A stretch of 64,000 nt of DNA from Gemmatimonas sp. (GTDB taxonomy: Bacteria > Gemmatimonadota > Gemmatimonadetes > Gemmatimonadales > Gemmatimonadaceae): positions 1 through 64,000 of the forward strand of contig JAABRT010000008.1 in assembly GCA_011390805.1 (NCBI GenBank), read 5' to 3'. Under the pieces are notes generated by a model that was not told the origin of the DNA, made no database searches, and saw nothing but the letters and a program-made list of their open reading frames with translations. Below are positions 10,159 to 19,938 of this stretch, one piece after another; the first letter of the stretch is position 1, and every line of letters begins with the position of its first letter. Position numbers and translations under genes: made by a program.

Positions 10159-11297
10159 GCGGCGCAGCGTATAACACCGGCCACAGCACGATTGATCGTG
10201 TGCTCGCCGACTTCGATGCGAAGAAACCGGCCGCGCTCGCGCGCGCTGTTTCGATCATGGAAAACCATCGCGCGGGATTTGAAAAGCTGGCCAGCGCGTT
10301 GCATCCACGGCTCGGTCACGCGCGGCGAATCGGCATTACCGGTCCGCCGGGCGCCGGCAAGAGTACCATCACCACACAGCTCGTGCGCAGCTGGCGTGAG
10401 GCGGGGCTCACGGTGGGTGTGATCGCGGTCGACCCCACGTCGCCTTTCACCGGCGGCGCGCTGCTCGGCGATCGCATTCGCATGGAGGAGGTCGCGCTCG
10501 ATCCGGGCGTGTTCATTCGCTCCATGGCCACACGCGGTTCGCTTGGCGGCCTCGCCAGCGCCACGCGCGATGTGTGCGACGTGCTCGACGCCTTCGGCAT
10601 GGATGTCATTCTGATCGAGACCGTGGGCGTTGGGCAGAGCGAGCTCGATGTCGCGCGCACCGCTGACACCACGCTGGTCGTGCTCGTCCCGGAATCCGGC
10701 GATTCCATTCAGACGCTCAAAGCCGGTGTCATGGAAATCGCCGATATTTTTACGGTCAACAAGGCCGACCGGCCGGGCGCCGACCGTCTGCGCAATGACC
10801 TCGAACTCATGCTCGGCCTGCGTCCGGGCGCGACAGGCGGTCACGAGGCGGCGGGACATCACGGGGTGGATTTGCGCTCCCTCGCCCCTGAGGAGAAGGA
10901 GGCACTGCGCGATGCTATGAATCCCGCCCGTGCCGCGCGTAAGGCCGCCTCCAGCGAAGAGCCCGATCGTTGGACGCCGCCTGTGTTGCGCACCATCGCG
11001 GCTCAAAAAGAAGGGATCAGCGACCTCATCGATGCCATCACGCGTCACCATGGCTATCTTGACAGGAGTGGCGAACTGCAGGCCAGACGTCGCGAGCGCA
11101 TGCGTGAACGGGTACGCGAGGCAGTGGAGCTCAAAGTGCACCAGCGGCTCTGGAAGGACGAGCCTACGGTGCAGTGGCTGGAAGACCGTTTGCCGGAACT
11201 TGAGGCGGGCGCATTGGCGCCGTTTCACGCCGCCGACGCGCTGCTTGCCCGCAGTGGACCGTTGCTCACAGGCACCAACATGGACGCAGAATCATGA
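10155..11297 (+). CDS. meaB: MeaB-type G-protein chaperone of B12-dependent acyl-CoA mutase
   Basis: [75 protein letters not shown]. Confidence 0.95.
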   Translation: MSGAAYNTGHSTIDRVLADFDAKKPAALARAVSIMENHRAGFEKLASALHPRLGHARRIGITGPPGAGKSTITTQLVRSWREAGLTVGVIAVDPTSPFTGGALLGDRIRMEEVALDPGVFIRSMATRGSLGGLASATRDVCDVLDAFGMDVILIETVGVGQSELDVARTADTTLVVLVPESGDSIQTLKAGVMEIADIFTVNKADRPGADRLRNDLELMLGLRPGATGGHEAAGHHGVDLRSLAPEEKEALRDAMNPARAARKAASSEEPDRWTPPVLRTIAAQKEGISDLIDAITRHHGYLDRSGELQARRRERMRERVREAVELKVHQRLWKDEPTVQWLEDRLPELEAGALAPFHAADALLARSGPLLTGTNMDAES

Positions 11298-12988
11298 CCA
11301 GCACACAGCACATTGAAGACGTGGTACGGCAGCAGCAGGAAGAGCTGTCCCAACTGCGCGCCGAAGTGGCCGAATGGCGGGCAAAGTTCGAGGCCTCACG
11401 CACGCGTGATGTGTCGTACACCAACTCTGCGACTGAAGTAGAGCCGCTCTATACGGCGCTCGATCTCGAGAACTCCGCAGGCACCGCGTTTGAAACGCCC
11501 GGTACATGGCCATTCACACGCGGCATTCACGCCACCGGCTATCGCGGCAAGCTGTGGACCATGCGTCAGTTTGCCGGCTTCGGCACCGCGCGGGAAACCA
11601 ATCAGCGATTCAAGTATCTGCTGGCACAGGGCCAAACCGGACTGTCGGTGGCCTTCGACTTCCCCACGCTCATGGGCTACGACGCCGATCATGCGCGCTC
11701 CGAGGGTGAAGTGGGCAAGTGCGGCGTGTCGATCTCGTCACTGGCCGACATGGAAACGCTGTTCGAGGGCATTCCGCTCGACCAGGTGACCACGTCCATG
11801 ACGATCAACGGTCCGGCCATCATTCTGTTTTGCTTCTATGTGGCTGCGGCAGAGAAGCAGGGCGTACCGCTTGAGAAAGTCGCGGGCACGGTACAGAACG
11901 ACATTCTCAAAGAGTACATGGCGCAGCACGCCTGGTGCTTTCCCATTGAACCTGCGCTGCGACTCATTGTTGACATGTTTGAGTGGTGTTCCACCAACAC
12001 TCCTTCGTGGAATACGATCTCCATTTCCGGCTACCACATTCGTGAAGCCGGATCAACTGCGGCGCAGGAACTGGCGTTCACCCTGGCCGATGGTTTCACC
12101 TACGTGGAACGCGGCATTGAACGCGGGCTCGACGTAGACGATTTCGCACCACGTCTCTCATTCTTCTGGGATATCCACAACGATTTCTTCGAGGAAATCG
12201 CCAAGCTGCGTGCCGCACGGCGCATCTGGGCGCGCCACTTGAAAGAACGCTACGGCGCAAAAAATCCGCGCTCCTGGATCATGCGATTTCACTCGCAGAC
12301 GGCCGGTGTCACACTCACCGCGCAGCAGCCCATGAACAATGTGGTGCGTGTGGCATATCAGGGGTTGGCCGCAGTGCTTGGTGGTACGCAGTCACTGCAC
12401 ACCAACAGCATGGACGAAACGCTGTCGCTGCCCACCGAAGAAGCAGTGCAGGTCGCGCTGCGCACGCAACAGGTATTGGCCTACGAAACCGGTGTACCCA
12501 ACGTGGCCGACCCGCTTGGTGGTTCGTACTACGTTGAAGCGCTCACCGACAAACTCGAAGCCGAAGCCGAAGCACTGTTCGAACAGATCAATGAACAGGG
12601 CGGTGTGGTGCGCGGCCTTGAAGACGGCTGGTTCCAGAAGCGCATCGCTGAAGCAGCCGCGCGTCAGCAGTGGGAAATCGAACAGCGGCGCAAGCTGGTG
12701 GTTGGTGTGAACGAGTTTGTCACCGACGAACCCGAGCTCACGATTCCGTTGCTCAAGGTTGGCGCCGAAGCAGAGGCTGAACAACGCGAGCTGATGGCCA
12801 AGCTGCGCCAGACGCGCAATCAGGCAGAGGTGACGCAGCGTCTTGATGCGTTGCGCACTGCCGCGCGTGGCAGCGAAAATCTGGTGCCGTTTATCCTCGA
12901 TTGTGCACGTTCGTATTGCACGCTCTACGAGATCCGCGCCGCCCTTGAAGATGTGTTTGGCGCGTATCGCGAACCGGTGTTCTTCTGA
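11294..12988 (+). CDS. B12-dependent acyl-CoA mutase large (catalytic) subunit; residues suggest isobutyryl-CoA mutase IcmA-like rather than methylmalonyl-CoA mutase
   Basis: 564 aa, MCM-superfamily motifs [68 protein letters not shown]; lacks the C-terminal B12 domain, which is encoded separately. Confidence 0.93.
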   Translation: MTSTQHIEDVVRQQQEELSQLRAEVAEWRAKFEASRTRDVSYTNSATEVEPLYTALDLENSAGTAFETPGTWPFTRGIHATGYRGKLWTMRQFAGFGTARETNQRFKYLLAQGQTGLSVAFDFPTLMGYDADHARSEGEVGKCGVSISSLADMETLFEGIPLDQVTTSMTINGPAIILFCFYVAAAEKQGVPLEKVAGTVQNDILKEYMAQHAWCFPIEPALRLIVDMFEWCSTNTPSWNTISISGYHIREAGSTAAQELAFTLADGFTYVERGIERGLDVDDFAPRLSFFWDIHNDFFEEIAKLRAARRIWARHLKERYGAKNPRSWIMRFHSQTAGVTLTAQQPMNNVVRVAYQGLAAVLGGTQSLHTNSMDETLSLPTEEAVQVALRTQQVLAYETGVPNVADPLGGSYYVEALTDKLEAEAEALFEQINEQGGVVRGLEDGWFQKRIAEAAARQQWEIEQRRKLVVGVNEFVTDEPELTIPLLKVGAEAEAEQRELMAKLRQTRNQAEVTQRLDALRTAARGSENLVPFILDCARSYCTLYEIRAALEDVFGAYREPVFF

Positions 12989-13830
12989 GTCCGGTCAGAA
13001 AATCCGCGTCGAAGACTACCGCGGCTGCTCGCAAGAAATCGCGCGCAGCGGCGACATCGTCACCCGTCGCAAAATCACGCGCCCCGTGGTGGACCACGCA
13101 CTTCGACGCACAGTACCTGCACGAGTACGAACCGCTGTTCACCGCCACGCGTGACCGGCAGGAAGTCGCGCGACTCATCGACGTGCTCGGCGAACTGCCA
13201 AGCGGCGCGCGCATCCTCGATTGTCCCTGTGGACAGGGACGGCACGCGCACCTGCTCGCCGAGAACGGCTACAACGTAGACGGCCTCGATTATTCAGCCG
13301 AGTTGCTCAACGTTGCAAAGGCGCGCGGAATCGGCACATCGCTGCGCTACACACGCGGCGACATGAGAAAGCTGCCCGGCAAATGGACCGGTCGCTTTGA
13401 CGCAGTCGTCAATCTGTTCACGAGCTTTGGCTTCTTTGACAGCCCCGCTGACGACCGGCAGGTGCTGGCCGAGTTCGCGCGCGTGCTCAAGCCCGGCGGT
13501 TTGCTGATCTGGCACGGCGGCAGTCGCGATGGCGTGATGGCCAAGTTTCTGTCGCGCGACTGGTGGACCACAGCCGACGGCACACTGTTTGGTCAGGAAC
13601 GCCGCTTCGATGCGCTGAGCGGTTTCCTGCACGTGCACGCCAGCTGGAGCGGCCCCGGCGGTGCGGGTGAGCGTGAACACAAGATCCGTCTTTATTCAGC
13701 GTCACACCTCGCCGAACGAATGGCGGAGGTGGGTCTGGTGGTAGAGGCGGCCTATGACGGCTGGTCAGATCGACGTCTGCACCGGCGCTCCGGTGAGATG
13801 ATGCTGGTCGCTCGCAAGGATATCCCCTAA
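12985..13830 (+). CDS. Class I SAM-dependent methyltransferase; start codon uncertain (see finding)
   Basis: Frame is open from 12949 to the stop at 13830: ...[75 protein letters not shown]; motif [11 protein letters not shown]. The ORF track begins at GTG 13183, which would cut the conserved N-terminus. Confidence 0.82.
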   Translation: MSPVRKSASKTTAAARKKSRAAATSSPVAKSRAPWWTTHFDAQYLHEYEPLFTATRDRQEVARLIDVLGELPSGARILDCPCGQGRHAHLLAENGYNVDGLDYSAELLNVAKARGIGTSLRYTRGDMRKLPGKWTGRFDAVVNLFTSFGFFDSPADDRQVLAEFARVLKPGGLLIWHGGSRDGVMAKFLSRDWWTTADGTLFGQERRFDALSGFLHVHASWSGPGGAGEREHKIRLYSASHLAERMAEVGLVVEAAYDGWSDRRLHRRSGEMMLVARKDIP

Positions 13831-13839
13831 CTTTCAGGA

Positions 13840-14253
13840 ATGTCTCGTCCAATCAGAGTACTCGTTGCCAAGCCGGGCCTCGACGGTCACGATCGTGGCG
13901 CCAAAGTGGTAGCCGCCGCGCTGCGCGATGCCGGCATGGAAGTCATTTACACCGGGCTGCACCAGACGCCCGAAATGATCGCCTCCGCCGCCGTGCAGGA
14001 AGACGTCGACGTGGTAGGCCTGTCAATCCTCTCAGGCGCGCACATGACGCTGTTTCCGCGCGTGCACGACCTGCTCGTTGAAGCCGGACGGGATGACATC
14101 CTGCTCACCGGCGGCGGCATCATTCCCAAAGAGGATATGGCAGCGCTCGAAGCGCGCGGCATTGGTAAACTTTTTGGTCCCGGTACCAGCACACAGGATC
14201 TCGTGGATTTCATCCGCGCATGGTTCGCTGAGCACAAGGCGCAGGAGGCGTGA
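13840..14253 (+). CDS. Cobalamin-binding small subunit of acyl-CoA mutase (IcmB/McmB-like)
   Basis: B12-binding signature DGHDRG...GLSILSGAH...GGGIIP; 137 aa. Confidence 0.94.
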   Translation: MSRPIRVLVAKPGLDGHDRGAKVVAAALRDAGMEVIYTGLHQTPEMIASAAVQEDVDVVGLSILSGAHMTLFPRVHDLLVEAGRDDILLTGGGIIPKEDMAALEARGIGKLFGPGTSTQDLVDFIRAWFAEHKAQEA

Positions 14254-15866
14254 GTACCCGCCTGAGACAGCTCGCCACCGAGGTACGCGAGCTCGAAGAC
14301 AAGTTGCGCGAGGGTGGTGGATCGGCGCGCATTGCCAAACAACACGAACAGGGTAAGCGCACGGCACGTGAGCGTGTGACCGGTTTGCTCGACGACGGCG
14401 CACCGTTTCTTGAACTCGGATTGCTTGTCGCGCATGATCGCTACGACGGCCAGGCGCCCGCTGCGGGTGTTGTCACTGGCGTGGGCATGGTGCACGGTCG
14501 CGAAGTGGTGGTGGTGGCCAATGATGCTACAGTAAAAGCCGGCTCGTGGTGGCCCGAAACCATTACCAAGATTTTGCGCGCGCAGGAAGTCGCCATGCGC
14601 TGCCGCATTCCCATTGTGTATCTCGTTGACTCGGCCGGTGTGAACCTGCCGTACCAGGGCGGCGTGTTCCCCGGTCAGTACGGCGCAGCGCGCATTTTCT
14701 ATTACAACTCCATCATGCGTCGCTACCTGCGCATCCCGCAGTTTTCGGCGGTGATGGGGCAGTGTGTGGCCGGCGGTGCGTACTTGCCCGCACTAAGCGA
14801 TGTGATTCTCATGGTGAAGGGCAGCTCCTTCATGGGGCTGGGCGGACCGAATCTCGTGAAGGGTGCTACCGGTCAGACGGTGGACGGCGAAACACTTGGC
14901 GGTGCCGTCACGCACACCGAAGTGAGCGGCGTTGCGCATTACGCCGTTGAAGACGATCACGAGTGTCTGGCCAAGTTGCGCGATCTCATTGAGCGCTTGC
15001 CTGCACCCATGCATCGCCCTGCGAGCAATGCAGAGGCCAAGCCCGCTACGGATCCAGACAAGTTGTACGACCTGCTGCCGTCCGATCATCGCATGCAGTA
15101 CGACATGCACGATCTGCTCGGCGCTGTGCTCGATGATGGCAAGCTCGATGAGTTCCAGCCGAACCTGGCCAAGGAGATCATGTGCGGTGACGCGCACATT
15201 GAAGGTATTCCGGTTGGCGTGATTGCCAATCAGCGTGGTCTCATAAAAGGACGTCCGGGCGAGCGCCCGCGCTTTGGCGGCATCATCTACGCCGAAAGTG
15301 CAGAGAAGGTGGCGTACTTCATTGATCGCTGCGATCGACAGGGATTGCCGATTCTTTTTGTGCAGGACGTATCTGGATTCATGGTAGGCCCCGACGCCGA
15401 ACACGAAGGTATCATTCGCGCCGGTGCACGCTTTGTGGAAGCCATGGCCACGGCGCGTGTGCCCAAGATTGTGCTTACCGTGAACCACGCCAGCGGCGCA
15501 GGATACTACGCGATGGCGGGGCAGGGCTTCGACCCCGATTTCATTTTGTCGTGGCCTACCGGGCGCATGGCCGTGATGGAAGGTGAATCGGCGGTGCAGG
15601 CCGTACATGGTCCTACGTTCGAGAAGGCCAAGCAAGCTGGCGTGCAGCCGTCAGACGCGGTGCTCGCATCGGCTGATGCCATGCGTGCTGACTACGAAGA
15701 ACAGCTTGATGCCCGATACGCCGGCGCTCGTGGTTTCATTGACGCCATCGTGTATCCGGAAGACACGCGCGATATGCTCGCGCTTGCACTTCGCGCGGCG
15801 CTGCACAATCCCGGACCACATCTCGGTCCGTTCGTGTTGCCGCCCATGCCGATGAGTGGCGCGTGA
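14250..15866 (+). CDS. Acyl-CoA carboxylase beta (carboxyltransferase) subunit, methylcrotonyl/geranyl-CoA carboxylase-like
   Basis: 538 aa; [93 protein letters not shown]. Confidence 0.9.
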   Translation: MSTRLRQLATEVRELEDKLREGGGSARIAKQHEQGKRTARERVTGLLDDGAPFLELGLLVAHDRYDGQAPAAGVVTGVGMVHGREVVVVANDATVKAGSWWPETITKILRAQEVAMRCRIPIVYLVDSAGVNLPYQGGVFPGQYGAARIFYYNSIMRRYLRIPQFSAVMGQCVAGGAYLPALSDVILMVKGSSFMGLGGPNLVKGATGQTVDGETLGGAVTHTEVSGVAHYAVEDDHECLAKLRDLIERLPAPMHRPASNAEAKPATDPDKLYDLLPSDHRMQYDMHDLLGAVLDDGKLDEFQPNLAKEIMCGDAHIEGIPVGVIANQRGLIKGRPGERPRFGGIIYAESAEKVAYFIDRCDRQGLPILFVQDVSGFMVGPDAEHEGIIRAGARFVEAMATARVPKIVLTVNHASGAGYYAMAGQGFDPDFILSWPTGRMAVMEGESAVQAVHGPTFEKAKQAGVQPSDAVLASADAMRADYEEQLDARYAGARGFIDAIVYPEDTRDMLALALRAALHNPGPHLGPFVLPPMPMSGA

Positions 15867-15893
15867 TCGCGCCGCAACTCATATCCAACTGTC

Positions 15894-17273
15894 ATGTCTG
15901 ATACAAACACGCAGGATAAAGTGGTACGCGTTGCCAGTGGCCAGGGGTTCTGGGGCGACTGGCTCGAAGCGCCCCGTCGGCAGGTGGAAGGTGGTCAGGT
16001 GGACTACCTCATGCTCGACTACCTCGCCGAAGTCACCATGTCCATTGTGCAAAAGCAGAAGGAGCGCGATCCGAACATGGGATACGCGCGCGACTTCATT
16101 GGCGCGATGGAAAGTGTGTTCAGTGCGGTGGCTGATCGCGGTGTGAAGGTGATTGCCAACGCCGGTGGTGTGAATCCCGTTGCGTGTGCAAACGCGGTAC
16201 TCGCAGCCGCCGACAAAGCCGGCGTGCGTGGAAAGCTCAAGCTTGGTGTGGTCACGGGCGACGACCTGCTGCCGCGACTTGATGAGCTGCTCGAAGCCGG
16301 TCATGAGCTCAAGCACATGGAAACCGGCGCGCCGCTGTCAACGGTGCGAGATCGTGTGCTCTCGGCCAATGCGTACATCGGTTCCACGCCGATTGTTGAG
16401 GCGCTTGAGCGCGGTGCAAACGTTGTGATCACAGGACGCAGCACCGATACCGCCCTTACCATGGCTCCGCTGCGTCATGAGTTCGGCTGGGGTGCCGAAG
16501 ACTGGGACAAGCTCGCCGCCGGCATTGTCGCCGGACACATTCTGGAGTGCGGCGCGCAGGCGTCGGGCGGTAACTGCTTGCACGATTGGCGCAACATTCC
16601 CGATCTCGCCAACGTGGGCTATCCGATTGCCGAAGCCAGTGCTGATGGATCGTTTGTTATCACCAAACATCCCAACACCGGCGGGCGCGTGAGCGTGCCG
16701 AGTGTAACGGAGCAGTTGGTGTATGAGATGGGCGATCCCAAGAGCTATATCACGCCCGATGTGGTGGCGGATTTCACGAGCATCAAGGTTGCCGCAGACG
16801 GTGAGAATCGTGTGCGCGTGCATGGCATCACCGGCGGTCCGGCTACGCCGTTCCTGAAGGTGTCCATTGCGTATCGCGCCGGCTACAAGGCAGTCGGAAC
16901 GCTCGTGTACTCATGGCCCGATGCCATGGAGAAGGCACAGCTGGCCGATCGTGTTTTGCGCGAGCGACTTGACAACCTCGGCCTCAAGTTCGATCACATC
17001 CTCACCGAGTTTGTGGGTGTGTCGTCAACACACGGTTCGCTGGCTGGCGAAGCCGGTGATGTGCCGGAAGTGCAGTTGCGCATTGGTGTGCGCGGCCCCG
17101 ATCGCGCATCGGTGGAGCGTTTTACACGCGAGCTTGCACCGCTGGTGCTGAATGGTCCGCCCAGCGTCACGGGCTTTGCCGGTGGACGACCGAAGATTGA
17201 AGAAATTGTGGCGTACTGGCCCGCGCTTATCGACAAGCGCGCCGTCACCACGCACGTTGACATTCTGGAGTGA
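15894..17273 (+). CDS. AtuA family protein (acyclic terpene utilization, DUF1446-like N-terminal domain)
   Basis: [55 protein letters not shown]; recognised AtuA-family motifs. Confidence 0.87.
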   Translation: MSDTNTQDKVVRVASGQGFWGDWLEAPRRQVEGGQVDYLMLDYLAEVTMSIVQKQKERDPNMGYARDFIGAMESVFSAVADRGVKVIANAGGVNPVACANAVLAAADKAGVRGKLKLGVVTGDDLLPRLDELLEAGHELKHMETGAPLSTVRDRVLSANAYIGSTPIVEALERGANVVITGRSTDTALTMAPLRHEFGWGAEDWDKLAAGIVAGHILECGAQASGGNCLHDWRNIPDLANVGYPIAEASADGSFVITKHPNTGGRVSVPSVTEQLVYEMGDPKSYITPDVVADFTSIKVAADGENRVRVHGITGGPATPFLKVSIAYRAGYKAVGTLVYSWPDAMEKAQLADRVLRERLDNLGLKFDHILTEFVGVSSTHGSLAGEAGDVPEVQLRIGVRGPDRASVERFTRELAPLVLNGPPSVTGFAGGRPKIEEIVAYWPALIDKRAVTTHVDILE

Positions 17274-17638
17274 GCGCTATGCACGTACGATTGCTCGACA
17301 TCGCGCATGCGCGAAGCGGAGACAAGGGCGACACGGCCAACGTTGGCGTGATTGCGTTGCGTCCCGAGTGGTATCCGGTGATCAAGGAATACCTCACCGC
17401 CGATGTGGTGAGCAAACACTACGAAGGGCAGATCACCGGACCGGTGGAGCGCTTTGAGTTGCCGAATCTTGGTGCCGTAAACTTTCTGCTGCACGGCGCA
17501 CTCGATGGCGGTGGTACACTGTCTCTCAAGACAGATGCGCAGGGTAAAGTGTATTCCACATCGGTGTTGCGTGTGGTACTGAATGTGCCCGATGCGGTGG
17601 CCAAGGCCGCCGGCCTTCCGGCGTTCGCCACGGGCTGA
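17270..17638 (+). CDS. AtuA C-terminal-domain-like protein (separate polypeptide)
   Basis: [23 protein letters not shown] resembles the AtuA C-terminal domain signature; overlaps the upstream atuA stop by 4 bp. Confidence 0.8.
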   Translation: MSAMHVRLLDIAHARSGDKGDTANVGVIALRPEWYPVIKEYLTADVVSKHYEGQITGPVERFELPNLGAVNFLLHGALDGGGTLSLKTDAQGKVYSTSVLRVVLNVPDAVAKAAGLPAFATG

Positions 17639-17643
17639 CCCGT

Positions 17644-17808
17644 ATGAACACGATGACGCGCATCAAGCTCGCCATCACCATCATGGCACTGCTGTTCTTC
17701 ACCGCCGGCATGCGCAGCGGTGAAGAGTGGCAGCGGTGGGTGGGTATCGCACTGCTCGCGATTGCAGTAGGGCTGCGCTTTGTTGGCCGGGAACGCAAGT
17801 CAGGCTGA
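17644..17808 (+). CDS. Small two-helix membrane protein, 54 aa
   Basis: Read directly: MNTMTRIKLAITIMALLFFTAGMRSGEEWQRWVGIALLAIAVGLRFVGRERKSG*, two hydrophobic segments; below the length cutoff of the supplied ORF track. Confidence 0.55.
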   Translation: MNTMTRIKLAITIMALLFFTAGMRSGEEWQRWVGIALLAIAVGLRFVGRERKSG

Positions 17809-19002
17809 CGCGCGCAACCAGCGCCACAGCTCGCGCGCGCCCGGCTCCTTGCCGTGCATGAGTACTGCCGCAGAGAAGATGCGACCCGCCAGACGGCGGA
17901 ACAGCCACACGGCGAGCAGCAGCAACACTACCGCCGCCACGGTTTCCCACCACGGAACTGTCGTGAGCATGAGACGCATGGGCAGCACGCTCATTGACGT
18001 GAGCGGAAAGATCGAAAAGATCTGCGCAATCGGAGTCTCGACTTTGGCCAACAGCATGAACGCCAGCACACTTGGCAGCATGGGCAGAAACAACAGCAGC
18101 GAGCGCGTTGAACTGTTGGGATCATCAATCGTTGCAGCAATCGCGGCCATGAAACAGAACCACATCGCGACGCCCAACAATGTGCTGAACGCGATGATGG
18201 TCAGGGTGCCGTAGTCAGATACGATGGGCGGCAGGCTCAGGCTGTTCATGCCGAGCAACTGCGGACCCACAAGCCCCAACACGAGAAAGCCAAGCGCCAG
18301 CACCATCGTTCCGGCAATCGCTGCGCCAGCCAAACCAATGATCTTGCCATCCATCCAGACCTGCGGTGGCACCATGGCCACAATCTGTTCGGTCACGCGC
18401 TGCGTCTTTTCGCTGGTAATGCCAATGAACATTGTGCCGAATCCGCTGAACAACACCAGCAGCCCCAGGCCGATGATGGCCACGACGGCAATGCGCGTGG
18501 ACTTGGCAACCGCAGCGCCCCCTTCGCTTACGAAGTCGGTGGTAACGACAATCGGCGAGAACAGCGCGGCGCGTTCGGCGCTGGTCGCAACAAGCGACGC
18601 GATCGCCGCCTCCTGTCGCGCCTGATTGAGTGTGAGCGCCAGCGGCTCCGTCCACGCACTGCGTTTACGCACGAGCACCGATGCCTCGCTTGCTGAGCTC
18701 ACGATGAGCGCACCGTCCAGATCGCCGCGGTCGATTGCGTCACGCGCAATCTGTTCGTTCCACACACGCGTGGAATCCCATTGCACGTCGGCAGCAGTTG
18801 GAAGCGAAAAACCAAGTCGCTCCGCATTCACCACAGCAACGTTTGCCGGTTCCGAGTTGCTGTTCTTGATCGCGCGCCCGACCATACCGCCAGCAACCCC
18901 CAGCACCGCCATCACGGCGAGGCCGATGAACTGCTGACGCCACTTTACAAAGCGCTGAAACTCCCAGCGTGCAACTTCGAGTGTCTGCTGCCACCGCGTC
19001 AT
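17800..19002 (-). CDS. ABC transporter permease (NatB-like)
   Basis: 400 aa, multiple TM segments, extracytoplasmic loop after TM1, paired with the ATPase gene. Confidence 0.85.
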   Translation of the reverse strand: MTRWQQTLEVARWEFQRFVKWRQQFIGLAVMAVLGVAGGMVGRAIKNSNSEPANVAVVNAERLGFSLPTAADVQWDSTRVWNEQIARDAIDRGDLDGALIVSSASEASVLVRKRSAWTEPLALTLNQARQEAAIASLVATSAERAALFSPIVVTTDFVSEGGAAVAKSTRIAVVAIIGLGLLVLFSGFGTMFIGITSEKTQRVTEQIVAMVPPQVWMDGKIIGLAGAAIAGTMVLALGFLVLGLVGPQLLGMNSLSLPPIVSDYGTLTIIAFSTLLGVAMWFCFMAAIAATIDDPNSSTRSLLLFLPMLPSVLAFMLLAKVETPIAQIFSIFPLTSMSVLPMRLMLTTVPWWETVAAVVLLLLAVWLFRRLAGRIFSAAVLMHGKEPGARELWRWLRASA

Positions 19003-19751
19003 GCCGCTACTCCCTGAGCGCTGGCCCAGGCCGCATCGGCGGCGCGGACGCGTTCCACATACACATCGTGCAACGATCCACCACTGGCGAGCTCACTGGT
19101 GCGGCCATGCAGTAGTTCGCGCCCGCGATGCATCACAAACACGCGGTCGGCCACGCGCTCAACCAATGACATTTGATGCGCGCTCAGCAACACGGTGGTG
19201 CCCGCATCGCGCAGTTCGCGCACAATATCCAGAAAGGCCTCCTGATTGACCGGATCAAGACCGCTGAACGGCTCGTCGAGAATGGCCATGCGTGGTCCGT
19301 GCAACACGGCCGCCGCAAACTGCACCTTTTGCTGATTGCCTTTTGACAGCGCACCAAGCTTCTCATTGGCCCGATCAAGCAGCTGCAGTCGCTCAAGCCA
19401 TTCCTGGGCCCGGTTTACCGCCTGCGCAGCCGGTACGCCACGCAAGCGCGCGAAATAGGCCAACGTCTTGTGAATCGGCATGTCCTGATAGAGGCCGCGA
19501 TCCTCGGGCAAATACCCAATTGCCAACGGCGAGATGTGGGAGGTTGAGCCCTCCCACTCAATCGTCCCGGAATCCGGCTGCGTGATGCGAACCAGCATGC
19601 GCAGCAACGACGACTTGCCCGCTCCATTGGGCCCCAGCAGGGCCACAATCTCGCCGCGTGAGACTGTCAACGAGATGTCATCAACCGCCAGCACAGTCGC
19701 GTAGCGCTTGCGCACCCGCGTCACACTCAGAAATGTGTTGTCAGTGGTCAT
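18999..19751 (-). CDS. ABC transporter ATP-binding protein (NatA-like)
   Basis: LLGPNGAGKSSLLRML, LSKGNQQKVQFAAAVLHGPRMAILDEPFSGLDP; likely start MTTDNTF at 19751. Confidence 0.93.
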   Translation of the reverse strand: MTTDNTFLSVTRVRKRYATVLAVDDISLTVSRGEIVALLGPNGAGKSSLLRMLVRITQPDSGTIEWEGSTSHISPLAIGYLPEDRGLYQDMPIHKTLAYFARLRGVPAAQAVNRAQEWLERLQLLDRANEKLGALSKGNQQKVQFAAAVLHGPRMAILDEPFSGLDPVNQEAFLDIVRELRDAGTTVLLSAHQMSLVERVADRVFVMHRGRELLHGRTSELASGGSLHDVYVERVRAADAAWASAQGVAA

Positions 19752-19810
19752 GGTCGCTCCAGATAGAGACCATGGCATTACGTGCACTCGATGGCAGGAG
19801 TTACAGCGCC

Positions 19811-19862
19811 GGAACAGCGCGTTTGACTGCGTTTTCGGTTGATGTCTGCGGTCTGCGGCTCA
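19811..19862 (+). repeat. Interspersed intergenic repeat, copy A
   Basis: ggaacagcgcgtttgactgcgttttcggttgatgtctgcggtctgcgg; 22 bp (19817-19838) identical to the reverse complement of copy B. Confidence 0.8.
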
Positions 19863-19865
19863 CGG

Positions 19866-19893
19866 TGAAATCAGAAAGCCCGAGCCGCAGGCT
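19866..19893 (-). terminator. Terminator-like hairpin downstream of the epimerase gene
   Basis: Minus strand AGCCTG-CGGCT-CGGGCT followed by TTCTGATTT; lies inside a larger imperfect palindrome. Confidence 0.5.
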
Positions 19894-19938
19894 TCGTCCT
19901 ACCAAAAACGCCGTCAATCGGCAGTAAAAACCGCCAAC

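Noticed and set aside
9882-11228. 448-aa minus-strand ORF opposite meaB
   Set aside because: Lies antisense to clearly conserved meaB and CBS-protein coding sequence; His/Arg-rich composition typical of shadow ORFs in high-GC DNA.
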